From Phytophthora sp. 'mugwort' (lineage: Eukaryota > Oomycota > Peronosporomycetes > Peronosporales > Peronosporaceae): a stretch of 64,000 nt of DNA. This document shows positions 41,960 through 53,122 of the stretch, one piece after another (positions within the stretch are counted from its first letter, which is position 1; every line of letters starts with the position of its first letter). The DNA is taken from positions 3,596,001-3,660,000 of the forward strand of contig JAUCEF010000012.1 of assembly GCA_033558025.1 (NCBI GenBank), written 5' to 3'. The notes under the pieces were generated by a model, which made no database searches, had not been told where the DNA came from, and was given only the letters and a program-made list of their open reading frames with translations. The position numbers and the translations under genes are program-made.

Positions 41960-43495
41960 ATGAGCGACCTCGGCAGCTCGCTGGGGGGTCTCCCGCGTCT
42001 GCAATTCAGTAAGGAACGGAGACAGCAGCTCGAGTCGACGAGCGATGACCTCGTGGACAAGGCGCTCCATGTGTACGACGAGTTCCACGTCAAGAAGAAA
42101 CACACCAAGACCACCAAGCACTGGAAACTCGTGAAGCGGAAGAAGTCGCTTAATATTTACAGAGAACGGGGCAAGTCCAAGTGCCGCGATAGTCGAGTCT
42201 ATCTCTGCAGTGGAGTGATGCCTGGAACAGTTGAGGACATGATTAGCGGCACGTATTTCGACGACACGGAGAACATGAGGATCGGACTCAGTGTCCTTAT
42301 GGATAAGTTCCTGGACGCCAGAGTGCTCCACGTGTTCGAAAAGAATCCGGTCACGAGCAGCGTCGTCTTTTCGGGTATCAAGTGGCTGGCACTCAAGACG
42401 CCCACGTCCGCGACGCTTATCCACGACCGCGATATTCTCTTCTACAACCGCATCGGTCGCATCGTCGACCGTCGAGGACGGTACTTTGTCTATTGCGTTA
42501 TGGACTCGATCGAACTGGACGAGTTCCCAGCCAATCGACAACACAAGTTGGAGCGCAGTTTTATCTCCTTGTGCTATCTTTTCCGACAGGTTCAGGAGGA
42601 ATGGGTGGGTTGTTTCATTATGGGAAGTTCATCCATGGGTGGAAACTTGCCACGAAGTGTAAGTGAACTCATCACAGCCGAACGAATGCTGTCCGTGGGC
42701 AACTTCCTTATTGTCGCTCGTGCCAAGGCGTATTCAGCTCGTATTGCCAGCAGTGCCGACCGCATCCCGTCGACCAGCATTATCTGCGACGTGTGTATGA
42801 AGAAGCCTAATCTCTTGAGTGGATCCCTTAAACTCTGCATGGGTTGTCGCCGTAACACGTGCAGGAAATGTCGCGAATGGTGCCCCGTATTTCGTCTCGA
42901 GTTACGGACGCAAAAACCCGGCAAGGAACGATTTTGTTCTCAGTGTATCTCGGAAGTGACACGACCCACGACGTCGACATTTTACATTTGCAGCCTAAAC
43001 GAGTCCACGAACAATAGTGGCAATTTCCACAGCTGTAATTCCATTTCGACGTCGGCGTCGGGTTTCAAGCACAGTAGCAGCAGTCCGTCGTCGTCGCTTC
43101 ACTCGCACGATTTCTCCGAAGTTGATTCGGACGCGTGGCCTTCAGCGCCTCTAGATCTGCCCGAGAACCTTGACGGTCTCGCCAATTTCGTAGAGCGGGC
43201 AAGTCTGGCGAACACAAGGGAGATGCAGTGGAACCAGGACGAGCTCGATTACTTTTCCGATATTTTGCGGGAGTCTGGACACTTTAAGCCGCCGCAATTT
43301 CCCGACAACAACATAAACGCCAGCAGTAGCAACAACGACGCGCGAAGAACTGAACGCTCTAAATTGGGCAGGTCGATGCCTCCACCTGACCATGAAAAGA
43401 GGGACCGTCGGGTAGCTCGGGATTACGCTTCGGATGATAACTCCGAGTCACGGAGTCCTCATCAAAAATTCTTTAGTGTCGACGAATTAGACTAA
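41960..43495 (+). CDS. START-like domain protein with FYVE-like zinc finger, copy A
   Basis: 511 residues, no intron. Residues 1-265 look like the START-like lipid-binding fold common in oomycete proteins (GVMPGTVEDMISGTYFDDTE, then GRIVDRRGRYFVYCVMDSI). Residues 276-329 hold eight cysteines in four pairs (276/279, 293/296, 301/304, 326/329) with GCRRNTCRKC, resembling a FYVE/treble-clef finger whose RRHHCR phosphoinositide site is only partly kept. Residues 340-511 are Ser/Asn-rich and disordered, with a short conserved helix (MQWNQDELDYFSDILRESG) and the last residues FSVDELD. A paralogue with the same layout lies at 47136-48788. Likely role: lipid sensing or membrane recruitment; the exact ligand is unknown. 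Confidence 0.75.
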   Translation: MSDLGSSLGGLPRLQFSKERRQQLESTSDDLVDKALHVYDEFHVKKKHTKTTKHWKLVKRKKSLNIYRERGKSKCRDSRVYLCSGVMPGTVEDMISGTYFDDTENMRIGLSVLMDKFLDARVLHVFEKNPVTSSVVFSGIKWLALKTPTSATLIHDRDILFYNRIGRIVDRRGRYFVYCVMDSIELDEFPANRQHKLERSFISLCYLFRQVQEEWVGCFIMGSSSMGGNLPRSVSELITAERMLSVGNFLIVARAKAYSARIASSADRIPSTSIICDVCMKKPNLLSGSLKLCMGCRRNTCRKCREWCPVFRLELRTQKPGKERFCSQCISEVTRPTTSTFYICSLNESTNNSGNFHSCNSISTSASGFKHSSSSPSSSLHSHDFSEVDSDAWPSAPLDLPENLDGLANFVERASLANTREMQWNQDELDYFSDILRESGHFKPPQFPDNNINASSSNNDARRTERSKLGRSMPPPDHEKRDRRVARDYASDDNSESRSPHQKFFSVDELD

Positions 43496-43610
43496 ATGAA
43501 AATTTTCTTGGAAAAAGTTTCGACAGTATTGAACTATAGCAACCATTGTGGTAGCCTATATTTGCGTCTGTTTATCATGTACACTCACACTACACACACA
43601 TCTTTCTCCT

Positions 43611-45943
43611 CTACAGACTGCTGGTAATCACGTCTGCAATAGCGATGATAATGTTGAACATCTGCGAGTACATACCGAGTTTCGAGGCGTACGCCATCTG
43701 TGCCGACGTGTTGATGAGCGGCACGACGGGTTCTGCCTTCCTGACGCTGTCAAACTCCTTGCTGCCCTTGGAACGGACATCTCGTAGTTTTTTGCGGAAA
43801 TGCTCCTTGACCCAGCCTTGGATGCGTAATACAACGCCAAACCATTCTTCAAACTCAAGTGTGCGAATCGACTTAAGCACGAAGAAAGAGCGACGCAGAC
43901 TCTCTTCCTCATATGAAATCATCATACCCATGAGGAAGATCACGCAGACGTAGCCCGCGTATTGCTGGTAATAGGCTGGTGACATACTGCTGGCGGCAAT
44001 AATGATACCCACTGCCACGACGAAGGTCGTATAAGTCGCGTAGATGAAACGCACACGGAAACCCGAACGGTGGGCGAACAGCACAGCGTTCAGAAAGCCC
44101 ATGTAGTACACAGGTTTCGGTTGACCAGGAGCAGAGTCGTGCAACTTCTCGTATGCGTTGACTTTGGCGCCTGTAGAGACAGCCAACAAGAGGATGCCCA
44201 TACAACACACGTGACAGGCAATCACAACTGACGAAAAGATCTGCGTCGAACGTACGTAGCCACCTTTGTTGATGAGCACGTCGAGCACGCGGTCTTTGGT
44301 CGCATATTTGATCTGTGCTGCTTCCACGACGAGCTTGAGACGGGCAGTGTCCTTCGTAGATCCGTCAACTTCAGTTGTAACTTCACTCCTGCGATCGAGA
44401 TCATTGTTCGGGTGCTTCACACCAACTGAAACCATTGAATCTCTCGTAAGAGCCGCATTCTTGGCATCTTCAGCCTCTTTGACCCATCGAGCGTAAAAGG
44501 CTTTGCCCAGGAAGTACATGAACAAGGCTGCGGAGAAATACAGCGGCACTGTCACACCGAAACGTAGCACCAAGGCGTACGTCAAATCACTGTCGTCCAC
44601 GAGATTATCCTTCTTGACTTTAAGGAATTTAATGTCTTGTAACAGCAACACGAGCTGGTTCAGTAGCAACGTCCAGATAGCGAAGCGGATCGTGCGGAAC
44701 ACGCCCTGATGCAACGATCCGGAGTTCGGGTTTTCGTACGGGAACGGGTCAATTAGGTACCAGTAGCGGTAGAAACACTCCTCAACTTCTGGGTGACGGA
44801 ACTTAAGCGACCAGCGATGCATAAGCGTCTTTTTGCTGAACTTGTCCGTCTTAATCTCAGACACGGCGTCGGCATCCATCGTACCGGAAAACGGCAATTG
44901 CAAACAGAAATTTCTGCGACGCAGTAGCTCCTGACGGTACTGGGACACCATACCACCAATGGCCGTGATACCGTAGTTGATTGCTTGATACGAAATGTCC
45001 GTGAACGAGTCGAACGAACTGGGCTTTGGCAATGTATTGCGAACACTCATCATGACGATGAGATAGCTGAAGAAAATGCCCCAGCCAATGCAGCACGACT
45101 TGATATAGCGCATTCGGGTGATACCGAAGATCGGGATTAACAGAATAAGCAATGGAATGACGGGACCTTTGGCCTTCTCGACGGGTTTCTTGGCAATCAT
45201 CATGGCTGCCACAATCACGAACACTGTCGCAGTGACATTTTCCAGGTATTTTCGACCAAGACTCGTGAATGTGGCCAGGATGCCCAGCGCCAAACTCGGC
45301 AGCATGACACCGAACGTCATGATCATGATGGTCGTTTCGTCCTCATCCGTGCGTCCGTTTGTGGCGGATGCATCCCATTTGCCAGATGTCCATTCATTCA
45401 TGTAAAGCGCCGTGAGACCCACGAATCCGATGAAGAAACACGCACGCATTCGGTTCACTGACGTCTCTTGAGCAATTGCCAGGTAGTTGTCTTCGTAGAA
45501 AGTGGGAGCCACGTTGGAGAAGTACAGGGAGCGCCCCATGTTGGTCTGCTGCTGGATGCGTTGGAACTGCTGGGTGTAGTAGTTCTTGGCCTTGATCTGC
45601 TTCATGATATCTGTAAAAAAGGTTAGCACAAGCATCCGTACGAAACACGGCATTTGACAAGTGAAAACTATTTACCATTGAAGCCGCCAGTGTAATTGGG
45701 CGGTGCATTAGCGCGCAAAATCGTTTCATTCGCGTCTGCGTCGGTGTAAGGCTTGGCACTATGCGAGAGCACGCGGCTGCGTGCGTGACTCTGGCTCATG
45801 CTGGCACTCTGTCTACTGCGAGACATGCGGCTGTTCGACGGGCGAGCACTTCCTCTGCTCTTGGGTGTATCGTTCTTTAGCTCGACAAAGGAACTCGTGC
45901 GTTCTTCCATGATATAAGTGCGGTCCTGTTCTGCTGTTGCCAT
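43611..45943 (-). CDS. Twelve-helix membrane protein with two cyclase-like six-helix units
   Basis: Two exons: 45943-45676 and 45610-43611, joined over a 65-bp intron (donor GTAAAT, acceptor TTTACAG), giving 755 residues. Exon 1 is a Ser/Arg-rich cytosolic tail (many RS and SR pairs). Exon 2 has about six hydrophobic helices, a loop with VSQYRQELLRRRNFCLQ, a cytosolic middle part, about five to six more helices, and ISYEEESLRRSFFVLKS. These two matching helices after each six-helix unit resemble the signalling helix that follows the membrane part of class III adenylyl/guanylyl cyclases, but no cyclase catalytic domain follows either. I do not recognise a named family. The gene ends 115 bp from the convergent START-like gene A. 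Confidence 0.7.
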
Positions 45944-47135
45944 TCACGGCGGTTAGCCCCTCTATCTAACCTGCGGAAGCGAAAATACAAAATAACAATG
46001 CAACGACGCGGTTAGATACCGCAATTTCCAGAACGGATTTAACATTGCCAGTTTGACACGTACTCGCTGTGGCACAGTGCTAGGTTCCCGGTGAATCAAG
46101 AACTGAAAGCGGCGAATTCGAAGAGGCGAGGGGAGGGCGGAGCAAATAAATGGGCAGAGGGAGCGAGCGGTTTCTTCCAATCCCCGGAAAGTGGTGGCAC
46201 GCAATGGCCGGCTGGGTGACCGGCTGGGAGTTTAGAAACACACCTAACCGGCAACTCGGCAGTTCAGAGTCTGAATCAGACGCCGCCAACGAAATGCAAA
46301 TGCGGAAATGAGCCCTGGCAACCAGCGAGTGCGTTGCCGGATCTCTCCGTGCTTCTGCAGGAGGAAGTCATGAGCGCAAACGGGCGAAGTTTCGAGCCAG
46401 AAGCTGATGACACCCCCACTTTTTGAAGCCATCGGCTGGAATATTGACAATGATTCATTGACTCGGCGTCGTCGTCGGGTTGAATAAAATGGCGAGGCCA
46501 GCTTCGAGAAGCCGCCATCAATGATTTGTCCGGATCCAGTTAGTATAGCAGAGCTCGAGTTCTGCTTTTGAGACTCTCTAAAGCTGCGTTGCGTCCGTCC
46601 AGCAGAAGGTGGTGACCGTTATTGCCACCACGCCATGGAAAACTGCAGAAAGGCAAACTTTAGTCGACGACGACACGGCCAATCATTTTAGTGCTCACGT
46701 GAAGTGTCAGCCGCTTCTTGAACTGAGTATGCTCCATACTCAACACTAGTGACGCTTGATTTATCACACCTTGCTTTGACATTGGGTATAACATCGTATT
46801 TACTGCATCGATGAGTGTCTTAGCCGACGCCTTGCGTTTCGTCTTGCCACAGCCCTGTCAGCCAGCCGCAGGCAGATTTGTTAACCCACTGCTGGTCAAT
46901 GCTGGCGGTAGCTTGCCAGCTTTAACTTGCTTCAACGTCGTGTCAACTTGCAGTGTGTGTGCCACCCACCCCAATGATGTATTTTGTTCCTGCGCGCGAC
47001 TGTTCTACTTGCAAAATTCGAATTCAAATAAAGAAAAAAATGTACTTGTCACTGACAAGTTGCACGACAACCACAAATGTAGCTATTTGGCTGTACGCTC
47101 AGCTCAATCTCAACTATCAACTCATCAAACGCTCA
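45944..47135. other. Intergenic, no supported gene
   Basis: 1.2 kb between the membrane protein start and the 3' end of START-like gene B. A 122-codon plus-strand frame (46811-47179) overlaps the end of gene B and has no domain. Confidence 0.5.
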
Positions 47136-48788
47136 TCAATCCAGCTCGTCGATGCACACAGCTCGCGGCTTCTCCTTAACTCGCGAGCCGCCTAACAGTT
47201 CCGTCTCCGGTTCCGTGCCGGGTACTCGAATCCGTACGTACTCCTGTCGGTCCTCGTCGAACACGAGGACCCACTTGCCGCTACGCTCGGTCGGCAAACA
47301 CTCGGTCCACGGACCAGACTCCACCGACTCCTCTTCAAAGTACGTATTCTCTTCCCTGTACGAGCTCCCGGCGGTAGGACTGTTGGAATAGTCGTACCGT
47401 CCGTCATAGTCCGGCGGCGACTCTTGCCGCCCTGTGGACGTCGCTGAGCCGCTCGAGTTCTCGGCGCTCCATTGTCGGTGTTGTGAACTCTGGCTCGACG
47501 CAGTGTAGTGGCCAGATCCTGACCTCCGACGCTGCTCGCGACGGCGAGACCTGTTGCTTGAACTCTCGAGGAACTGCGAAATTTCCAGCAGCTCCTCCTG
47601 GTTCCATGTAATAGTCTCCTCCTCCATCGCGATGCTGTCATGACACTGACGGGTAAACTCCGCTAGCTTGTCCAATCGCATAGACTTGTGGAAGCCCGAC
47701 TTGGATGCTGACCATTTCATGTTCGACTGATCGCCCGAACGAGAAGAGCCCAATCGGGACCCATTTAACACGTCGTGCACTTCATCCAGTCCGGCACTGC
47801 TCTTCGCATCGCTACTTCGAGTGACCTTGTCCACGCACAAACGGCAGAAATACTCGGTTGCAGGCTTGCCCGACCGCAGTTGCAGCTGGAAAACATGCCG
47901 ACGCTGACGACATTTCCGACACACTTTTTGACGGCAACCCATACACAGTTTGTGTGAAAACCCCAACATCTTCGGTGGTGGTGATAGACACACCACGCAG
48001 TGGGGCGCCCCCTTTTCCGGCGTCACCACGGTACTACCCGCCATCAACGCTGAAAAGTGCTTCGCCCGTGCACACCGCAGGAAATTCCCTGCACTCAGCA
48101 CTCTCTCCGCACAAATAAAACTCGTGATACTTTGTGGTATCACCGTATCCAGGTTCATATCTCCCAGCATGAAGACACCGAGCCAGTCCGGACTCAACTG
48201 TCGATACAGATAGCACCACGACACGTCCACGCGTTGCACGCCTCTCTCTCGATTGGCGGGACGTTCCGGCAGGTCGATCGACTGCAGCACGTGGTAGGCG
48301 AAGTACTGCCCCTTACGGTCCACAATGCGTCCCATGCGCTCGTATGTGAGTGTATCCTTGTCGCTCAACAGGCCGCTGGTCCCAGCGAATCCCCGCATGA
48401 CGAACCACTTAATACCTGCGAACACAATGGGCGCTTGGAGGTCGTGCGCCTCGAAGACTCGCAGCACGGCACCGTCCACGAACTTGTCACTCAGTAGGCT
48501 CTTGCAGATGCGTAGGCTCTCGGTGGAGTCGCAGTACACACCGTTCAATGCGTCGTCCAGTGTCCCAGGCACGATTCCGCTGCCCAGCAGCACGCGTGCG
48601 CCCTCGGCGGAGCGCGGACGGTACACATTCATGGCGTTGCGGCGGCGCACGCGCTGCCAACTGCCAAGACTCGCCGTCGTGTGGAAATTGTCGTGCATGT
48701 TCAGCGCGCGGTCGATGAGGTCGTCACATTTGCTGTCGAGCTGCGCGCGGCGCGAGGTGCTGAAGTGGACGGGCGGCACGCTCGCCAT
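47136..48788 (-). CDS. START-like domain protein with FYVE-like zinc finger, copy B
   Basis: 550 residues from ATG 48788 (MASVPPVHFSTSRRAQLDS), aligned with the start of copy A; upstream the frame has only TTG. Residues 1-265 are the START-like part (GIVPGTLDDALNGVYCDSTE, GRIVDRKGQYFAYHVLQSI). The zinc finger has CVVCLSPPPKM, LCMGCRQKVCRKCRQ and YFCRLCVDKV. A disordered Ser/Arg/Glu-rich tail keeps the short helix ITWNQEELLEISQFLE and ends VCIDELD, close to the FSVDELD of copy A. A and B lie on opposite strands on either side of the 12-helix gene, so an inverted duplication is likely. Shared C-terminal DELD points to a conserved short functional motif. Confidence 0.75.
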   Translation of the reverse strand: MASVPPVHFSTSRRAQLDSKCDDLIDRALNMHDNFHTTASLGSWQRVRRRNAMNVYRPRSAEGARVLLGSGIVPGTLDDALNGVYCDSTESLRICKSLLSDKFVDGAVLRVFEAHDLQAPIVFAGIKWFVMRGFAGTSGLLSDKDTLTYERMGRIVDRKGQYFAYHVLQSIDLPERPANRERGVQRVDVSWCYLYRQLSPDWLGVFMLGDMNLDTVIPQSITSFICAERVLSAGNFLRCARAKHFSALMAGSTVVTPEKGAPHCVVCLSPPPKMLGFSHKLCMGCRQKVCRKCRQRRHVFQLQLRSGKPATEYFCRLCVDKVTRSSDAKSSAGLDEVHDVLNGSRLGSSRSGDQSNMKWSASKSGFHKSMRLDKLAEFTRQCHDSIAMEEETITWNQEELLEISQFLESSSNRSRRREQRRRSGSGHYTASSQSSQHRQWSAENSSGSATSTGRQESPPDYDGRYDYSNSPTAGSSYREENTYFEEESVESGPWTECLPTERSGKWVLVFDEDRQEYVRIRVPGTEPETELLGGSRVKEKPRAVCIDELD

Positions 48789-50953
48789 TTGGTCTTTGAC
48801 GGCAAAAATGTCTCTGCGCAAAACTGGCTGATCTCATGTTGAGAGGCTACTGATCAAGTGGGTTCGGCGGTGTGGTTATCTTGAATAAAGTATATTACTG
48901 CTGTTGTGGGGCATCACAAACATATGTTATTGGCAATTAATCTCCTTGGGTCATCAATTCATCGCGGCTTTTGCAGTGTTGTCACCACCGCTGTGCCAAC
49001 CTGGCAAAGACTACTCGTAGACAACTGAGCTTCGACCACGGGACATTAGATACGTATGCGCTTGCAGGTGTCGTATTAAAAATACGGTATTTATACGACG
49101 CCTGCGAGATAGCAGTTTCCGAGAGCATGCCATGGAGCGACAGGCGTGGATAGTATACTCGAAGGTGGTCCCCAGACCGGAATCAAGTGTGGTCCACTGG
49201 AGGTTAGTTCTATGTAAGCACGATACGTCGGTCTCGGTAGGTTGTAACAAGACGTTAACTTAGCTTGGCAGTAGTGGTTAGGCTCCCCATAGTATCGGAT
49301 AATAGCAATAGTAGTCCGTCCAGTACATGTACAGCTCGCCTAAGCAGCACGGCTGCGGGAGCTTGCGTTCGGAAAAGGACTAGCGGCTAATATTTTTTTT
49401 TTTTTTTTTACGAAGTATTACGCCTGCAGGACGGCTACTACTGTGCTAATTATCGGTAGTGCACGAAGTAGCCAAGAACCAAGTGGGATGGATGACTGGC
49501 TGCACTGGCAGTGCTGGGAGCGGGTGTATAAACGTCTGATCAAAAAACACGTCATAATTCTTATATTGACTGTATAAACGTTTGTTGCCGTTCACTGAAT
49601 ATTTATACGTTCGTTCAGGCGGCGCAGTGTACCACAGCGCAGCCAGTGGGTACCCTAAAGACCCGGATATTAGCCTGTTGGGTCTATAGTATATTAAGAC
49701 TAAGTTTACCTATTTACGGTAATTACTTTGCTGGGTACGTAAAATCTGTTAATACGCACAGTTTAAAACGTATAAACAGTGAACATTTAGACGTTTTTAA
49801 TCGTACTGTCATTACCAGCCTGGCACTGGCAGCCTTACAATCTTACAACGATGCTGGCACGTCTGCCACGACAGGCATATCGCGAGTACTGAACATGCAA
49901 CAACCACGCAAAGCTGCAGCAAGCTACGCAGTCAATGTATATTTTTTTCATTCGTTGTGTGGCATGCCAGCGGGATAGGAGAAACGGTAAATACCTATTA
50001 CGCTATCGCCCAAAGCTTTATAACCTCGTACTATTGTAGATCTGCACGTAGCCATACCGGTAGCTCTTAAATGAGTACGAGCGATTTGAATACTATACAC
50101 GAAGAGCATCTTGCCACCATCACACGAAATATTCGCTAAAGCGTTGGAAAGGAGCGAAGAAGCTGAATGCAAGTAAGAAAAAACGCCTTCTAAAGTACAA
50201 CAATTCTTCCAACGGAACGTGTCCACTCTCGCACTGTTACCCGACCACGAGAAAAATACACGTCCTTTGCTTTCTTCGATTGCGCAATCTTTAAGAGCAC
50301 TTGAACTGTAGTTACACCTATAAAGTATCTGGAGCAACAAATTTTTCGGGAGCCGACATCTGATATGGCATTGGCTGAAGCAATAGCAACCTACTGCCCA
50401 ATCAATTAATTTCCCGATACAGTGTGACGTGTTTATTTACACTCTCACGACGAATACTTTGAAGTTCTTTTCTCCGCCAGGTCGCTGGAGTCGTAGGCGC
50501 GGTTGGTGAACGGCGATGATTGACTTCTGGTGGAGCAAATCTGATTCTAGCACATTCTTGATGTTTCGCCCAATGGGAGGTCGTCACGTTGAACTGGGTG
50601 ACAGTATTTCGTCCAATTGGGGGATCCATTTCTCAGAACGCGACGAATGACTTGGTTTCAATATGTCAATCTGAACCCCTGTCCGACCTAGACGCGGGTA
50701 GGTGTGCTGAATACAAACTCGCAGTGTTTAATTTTGAGCTGGAACGTGGAAAGGTCGTCTAGGGAGAGAGGGAGGGGAGAGAAACCGCATGAAAAGGCCG
50801 GAGCATTCATCGTTTCTCTGGGTGGAGAACAAGCGAGCGAGGCGACAGCGGAGCAGGTCCGAGCGTCTGCTACAGCGAGAGCTCAAGCGATACACAGCGA
50901 GTAGAGCCTTTCGTTTATTACTTTTACAACTAGAACCAGGTTACGCAGACACG
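48789..50953. other. Intergenic with hairpin, T17 run and repeated TTTATACG motif
   Basis: 2.2 kb without a supported gene. Visible items are a hairpin at 49062-49108, a run of 17 T at 49393-49409, and TTTATACG or its reverse at 49090, 49527, 49573, 49602 and 49769. This may be a decayed non-coding mobile element. The last 300 bp is the purine-rich upstream region of the A20/AN1 gene. Confidence 0.4.
49062..49108. repeat. Imperfect hairpin
   Basis: The left arm TTGCAGGTGTCGTATTA pairs with the right arm TTATACGACGCCTGCGAG around an AT-rich loop (AAAATACGGTATT). Two mismatches. Confidence 0.5.
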
Positions 50954-51430
50954 ATGCAGCAAGAGCGAGAGAGCGCGGAGCTTTGCCTGAACGGCTGCGG
51001 CTTCTTTGGGGCACCTGGCAGCGGCGGCATGTGCAGTGTGTGCTGGAAGAAGACCATGTCAGACCGTCAGGCGGCGGCAGCGACGTCCCCACGCGCGGCC
51101 GAGCACAAGGTGGACGAGGCATCTAAGCTAGAGATGGCGATGCCCGTGTCGGCCGACGCAGCTGACAACAACTGCGCGGCGCTGAAGGAGGAAGCGACCG
51201 TAAAGGAGCCGGTGGAGAAGCTAGTGCAGAAGAACAAGAAGCGCTGTTGGGAATGCAAGAAGAAAGTGGGCCTTACGGCTATTGAGTGCCGTTGCGGCTA
51301 CGTGTTCTGCAACATCCACCGCTTTGAGGACCAGCATTGCTGCAACTTCGACTTCAAAGCTGCAGACCGTGCTGAGTTGGCGCGCCGCAACCCTGGCGGC
51401 GGCGAGTTTAGCAAGCTTGAGAAGTTGTAA
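50954..51430 (+). CDS. A20/AN1 zinc-finger stress-associated protein
   Basis: 158 residues from ATG 50954 (MQQERESAELCLNGCGFF). The upstream in-frame ATG at 50789 would add 55 residues with no family match and is rejected. The A20 finger at 11-35 has CLNGCGFFG and MCSVCWKKT with four cysteines. The AN1 finger at about 98-140 has RCWECKKKVGL, CRCGYVFC and HRFEDQHCC, with the Cys/His set for two zinc ions. The Ala/Glu-rich linker between them is disordered. Proteins with this pair of fingers (SAP/ZFAND family) bind ubiquitin and help stress responses in plants and other eukaryotes. Size is typical for the family. The gene has no intron and no close neighbour in the same direction. Confidence 0.92.
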   Translation: MQQERESAELCLNGCGFFGAPGSGGMCSVCWKKTMSDRQAAAATSPRAAEHKVDEASKLEMAMPVSADAADNNCAALKEEATVKEPVEKLVQKNKKRCWECKKKVGLTAIECRCGYVFCNIHRFEDQHCCNFDFKAADRAELARRNPGGGEFSKLEKL

Positions 51431-52020
51431 GCTGGATCGACCGGTCTGGCTATAAGAACGCTGCCGGTAGAGCAAAGGACTTGGCTACAACGGCTCTCGA
51501 TCAGTCAAGTGCTGGCTCCGAGGGCCGCTTGTGCGCCGACCAGCGCGTGGCTGGAGACGAAGGACTACGAGAACGCGTTGGGACGGCAGCAAGCGACACC
51601 AGCGTGTTAGTGGATGTAATATTAGGACGGAGGCCCAAGGAGCTAGCAGCTGACAGCGAGCACCGCGACCACAAGATGCTCCCAGAAACGCTTTGCTTTT
51701 CGCCATCCAATCAGTTTTCTTTCCAATTCTTGAGGAAATGCACTTGATTCTCTTTTCCGATCGATTGATATCCTCAATTGCCAAGCGACGAGTCTGGTGT
51801 CGGTTACATTGCGTCTACAAAATGTGTCATTTGTAACAAATGTCCCCAAGGTCGCCATGTCGCACCACACACGTCGCAGACACGGTAGGGTGAATTGGCC
51901 GACATCAAGTTACCGTACAGTTGACCATGGTACAGTGTACTACACTAGTGGTAAACTTAGCTGTAGTCTGACACATACCAAATGGAAATGCATTAAAGAA
52001 GCACCTCTCACTCACAGTCT
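51431..52020. other. Intergenic, convergent 3' flanks
   Basis: 590 bp between the A20/AN1 gene and the DUF1295 gene, both ending here. No supported gene. Confidence 0.5.
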
Positions 52021-52958
52021 TTACATGATGGCCTGATAACTAGTGGGTGGCACCTTTTGCTCGGCATCGCGGAGCTTACGCGAGTATCGCTGCAACTCAA
52101 AAAAGCACCAACGCTTGACCGGGTCCGGGATCGCGCGGTAGACCGACGGCGGCAGCATAATCAACGGGCTGGTCGAGCGCTTGTACTCGACGTAGTCTGG
52201 GTCAAGTCCGAAGCGCTCGTCGTAGCGGTCTTCGGCCAGCGGTACGCCAGATAGGAACATGAGCACCAGGAACGTGAACACGGGGCTGATGCAGCTGACG
52301 TAGTAGAACCACGTTTGACCTCCGTTGTGGCCGAAATTGGCACTCGCTACAATGGTCACCCCCACCCAACACACATCTCGCCGAAGTAATTCGGGTGGCG
52401 TGAGAACCTCCACACGCCAGAGCGCAGCAGTTTGCCCTTGTTCTTAGGATCGTCGTTGAAGGCCGATCTAGAAGAATCGGCAGCGTATTCCACGATCATT
52501 CCGATCGCCCAAATCACAATGCCGACGATATCTCGAGACTTCCCGAAACCATCATCGACCTGATCACCGCAGGAGTTGGCCAGCACCACCGGCACCGAGA
52601 CCAGGAAGACCCATAGAATCTGGAACACCCAGAAGCCGAAGAAGGCCATGCAGTTAGCGCGCATCTCATCGAACCGCTCGTCCTTGCCACGCTTGAGCAC
52701 GCGGATCAGCAGGAAGGAGCCTAGGCGCAGCGCCCATGCCACCTGCAGACATGTAACCACGATGGCGCGGGTATCAAACACGCCCTGTAGCACTAGCGAT
52801 AGTACCGCCAGCACGATGAAGTTGAACGAGCCCGCCAGGTCCGTCACCTTGTCGAACTGGCAAGTGTAAGCCACCATGAAGAAGCTGCACTGCATAACGA
52901 CCGTCATGCCCAAGCTTATGAGTAGCATGATGCCGCCCGAGACTAAGGGTTCCTCCAT
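52021..52958 (-). pseudogene. DUF1295/steroid-reductase-like membrane protein with one-base frameshift
   Basis: ATG at 52958 opens a 200-residue frame with about six hydrophobic helices, a cytosolic RVLKRGKDERFDEMR segment, and near its end LRSGVWRFSRHPNYFGEM, the strongly conserved motif of DUF1295 (related to the C-terminal domain of 3-oxo-5-alpha-steroid 4-dehydrogenases and to sterol reductases). After FGEMCVGWG a TGA follows in that frame. The neighbouring frame continues GVTIVASANFGHNGGQTW, two more helices, DRYDERFGLDPDYVEYKR and a normal end at 52021. One missing G in the G5 run at 52359-52363 explains it; together the two halves would give about 310 residues, a normal length. It could be a real mutation or an assembly error. 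Predicted place: endoplasmic reticulum membrane. Confidence 0.72.
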
Positions 52959-53122
52959 CGCGCAGACTGCAACGGCCGCGAGATCGAATGGAACGCGCGA
53001 GATAAGAAAACTTGGACAAATGGACGGCCTACTTCAAGAATGAACGACGGGAACTTACTTATACGACCAGCGAAGGGGTTTGGTCTTTCCTGGGAACACA
53101 ATCGAAGCACCACGAATCGATT

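Noticed and set aside
46811..47179. 122-codon frame downstream of START-like gene B
   Set aside because: Runs into the end of gene B on the other strand and has no domain.
50789..50953. Upstream extension of the A20/AN1 protein
   Set aside because: Arg-rich translated leader with no family match; ATG 50954 directly precedes the A20 finger.
52359..52392. A 32-bp intron explaining the DUF1295 break
   Set aside because: GT and AG exist near the site, but 32 bp is too short for splicing and would delete conserved residues; a lost G is simpler.
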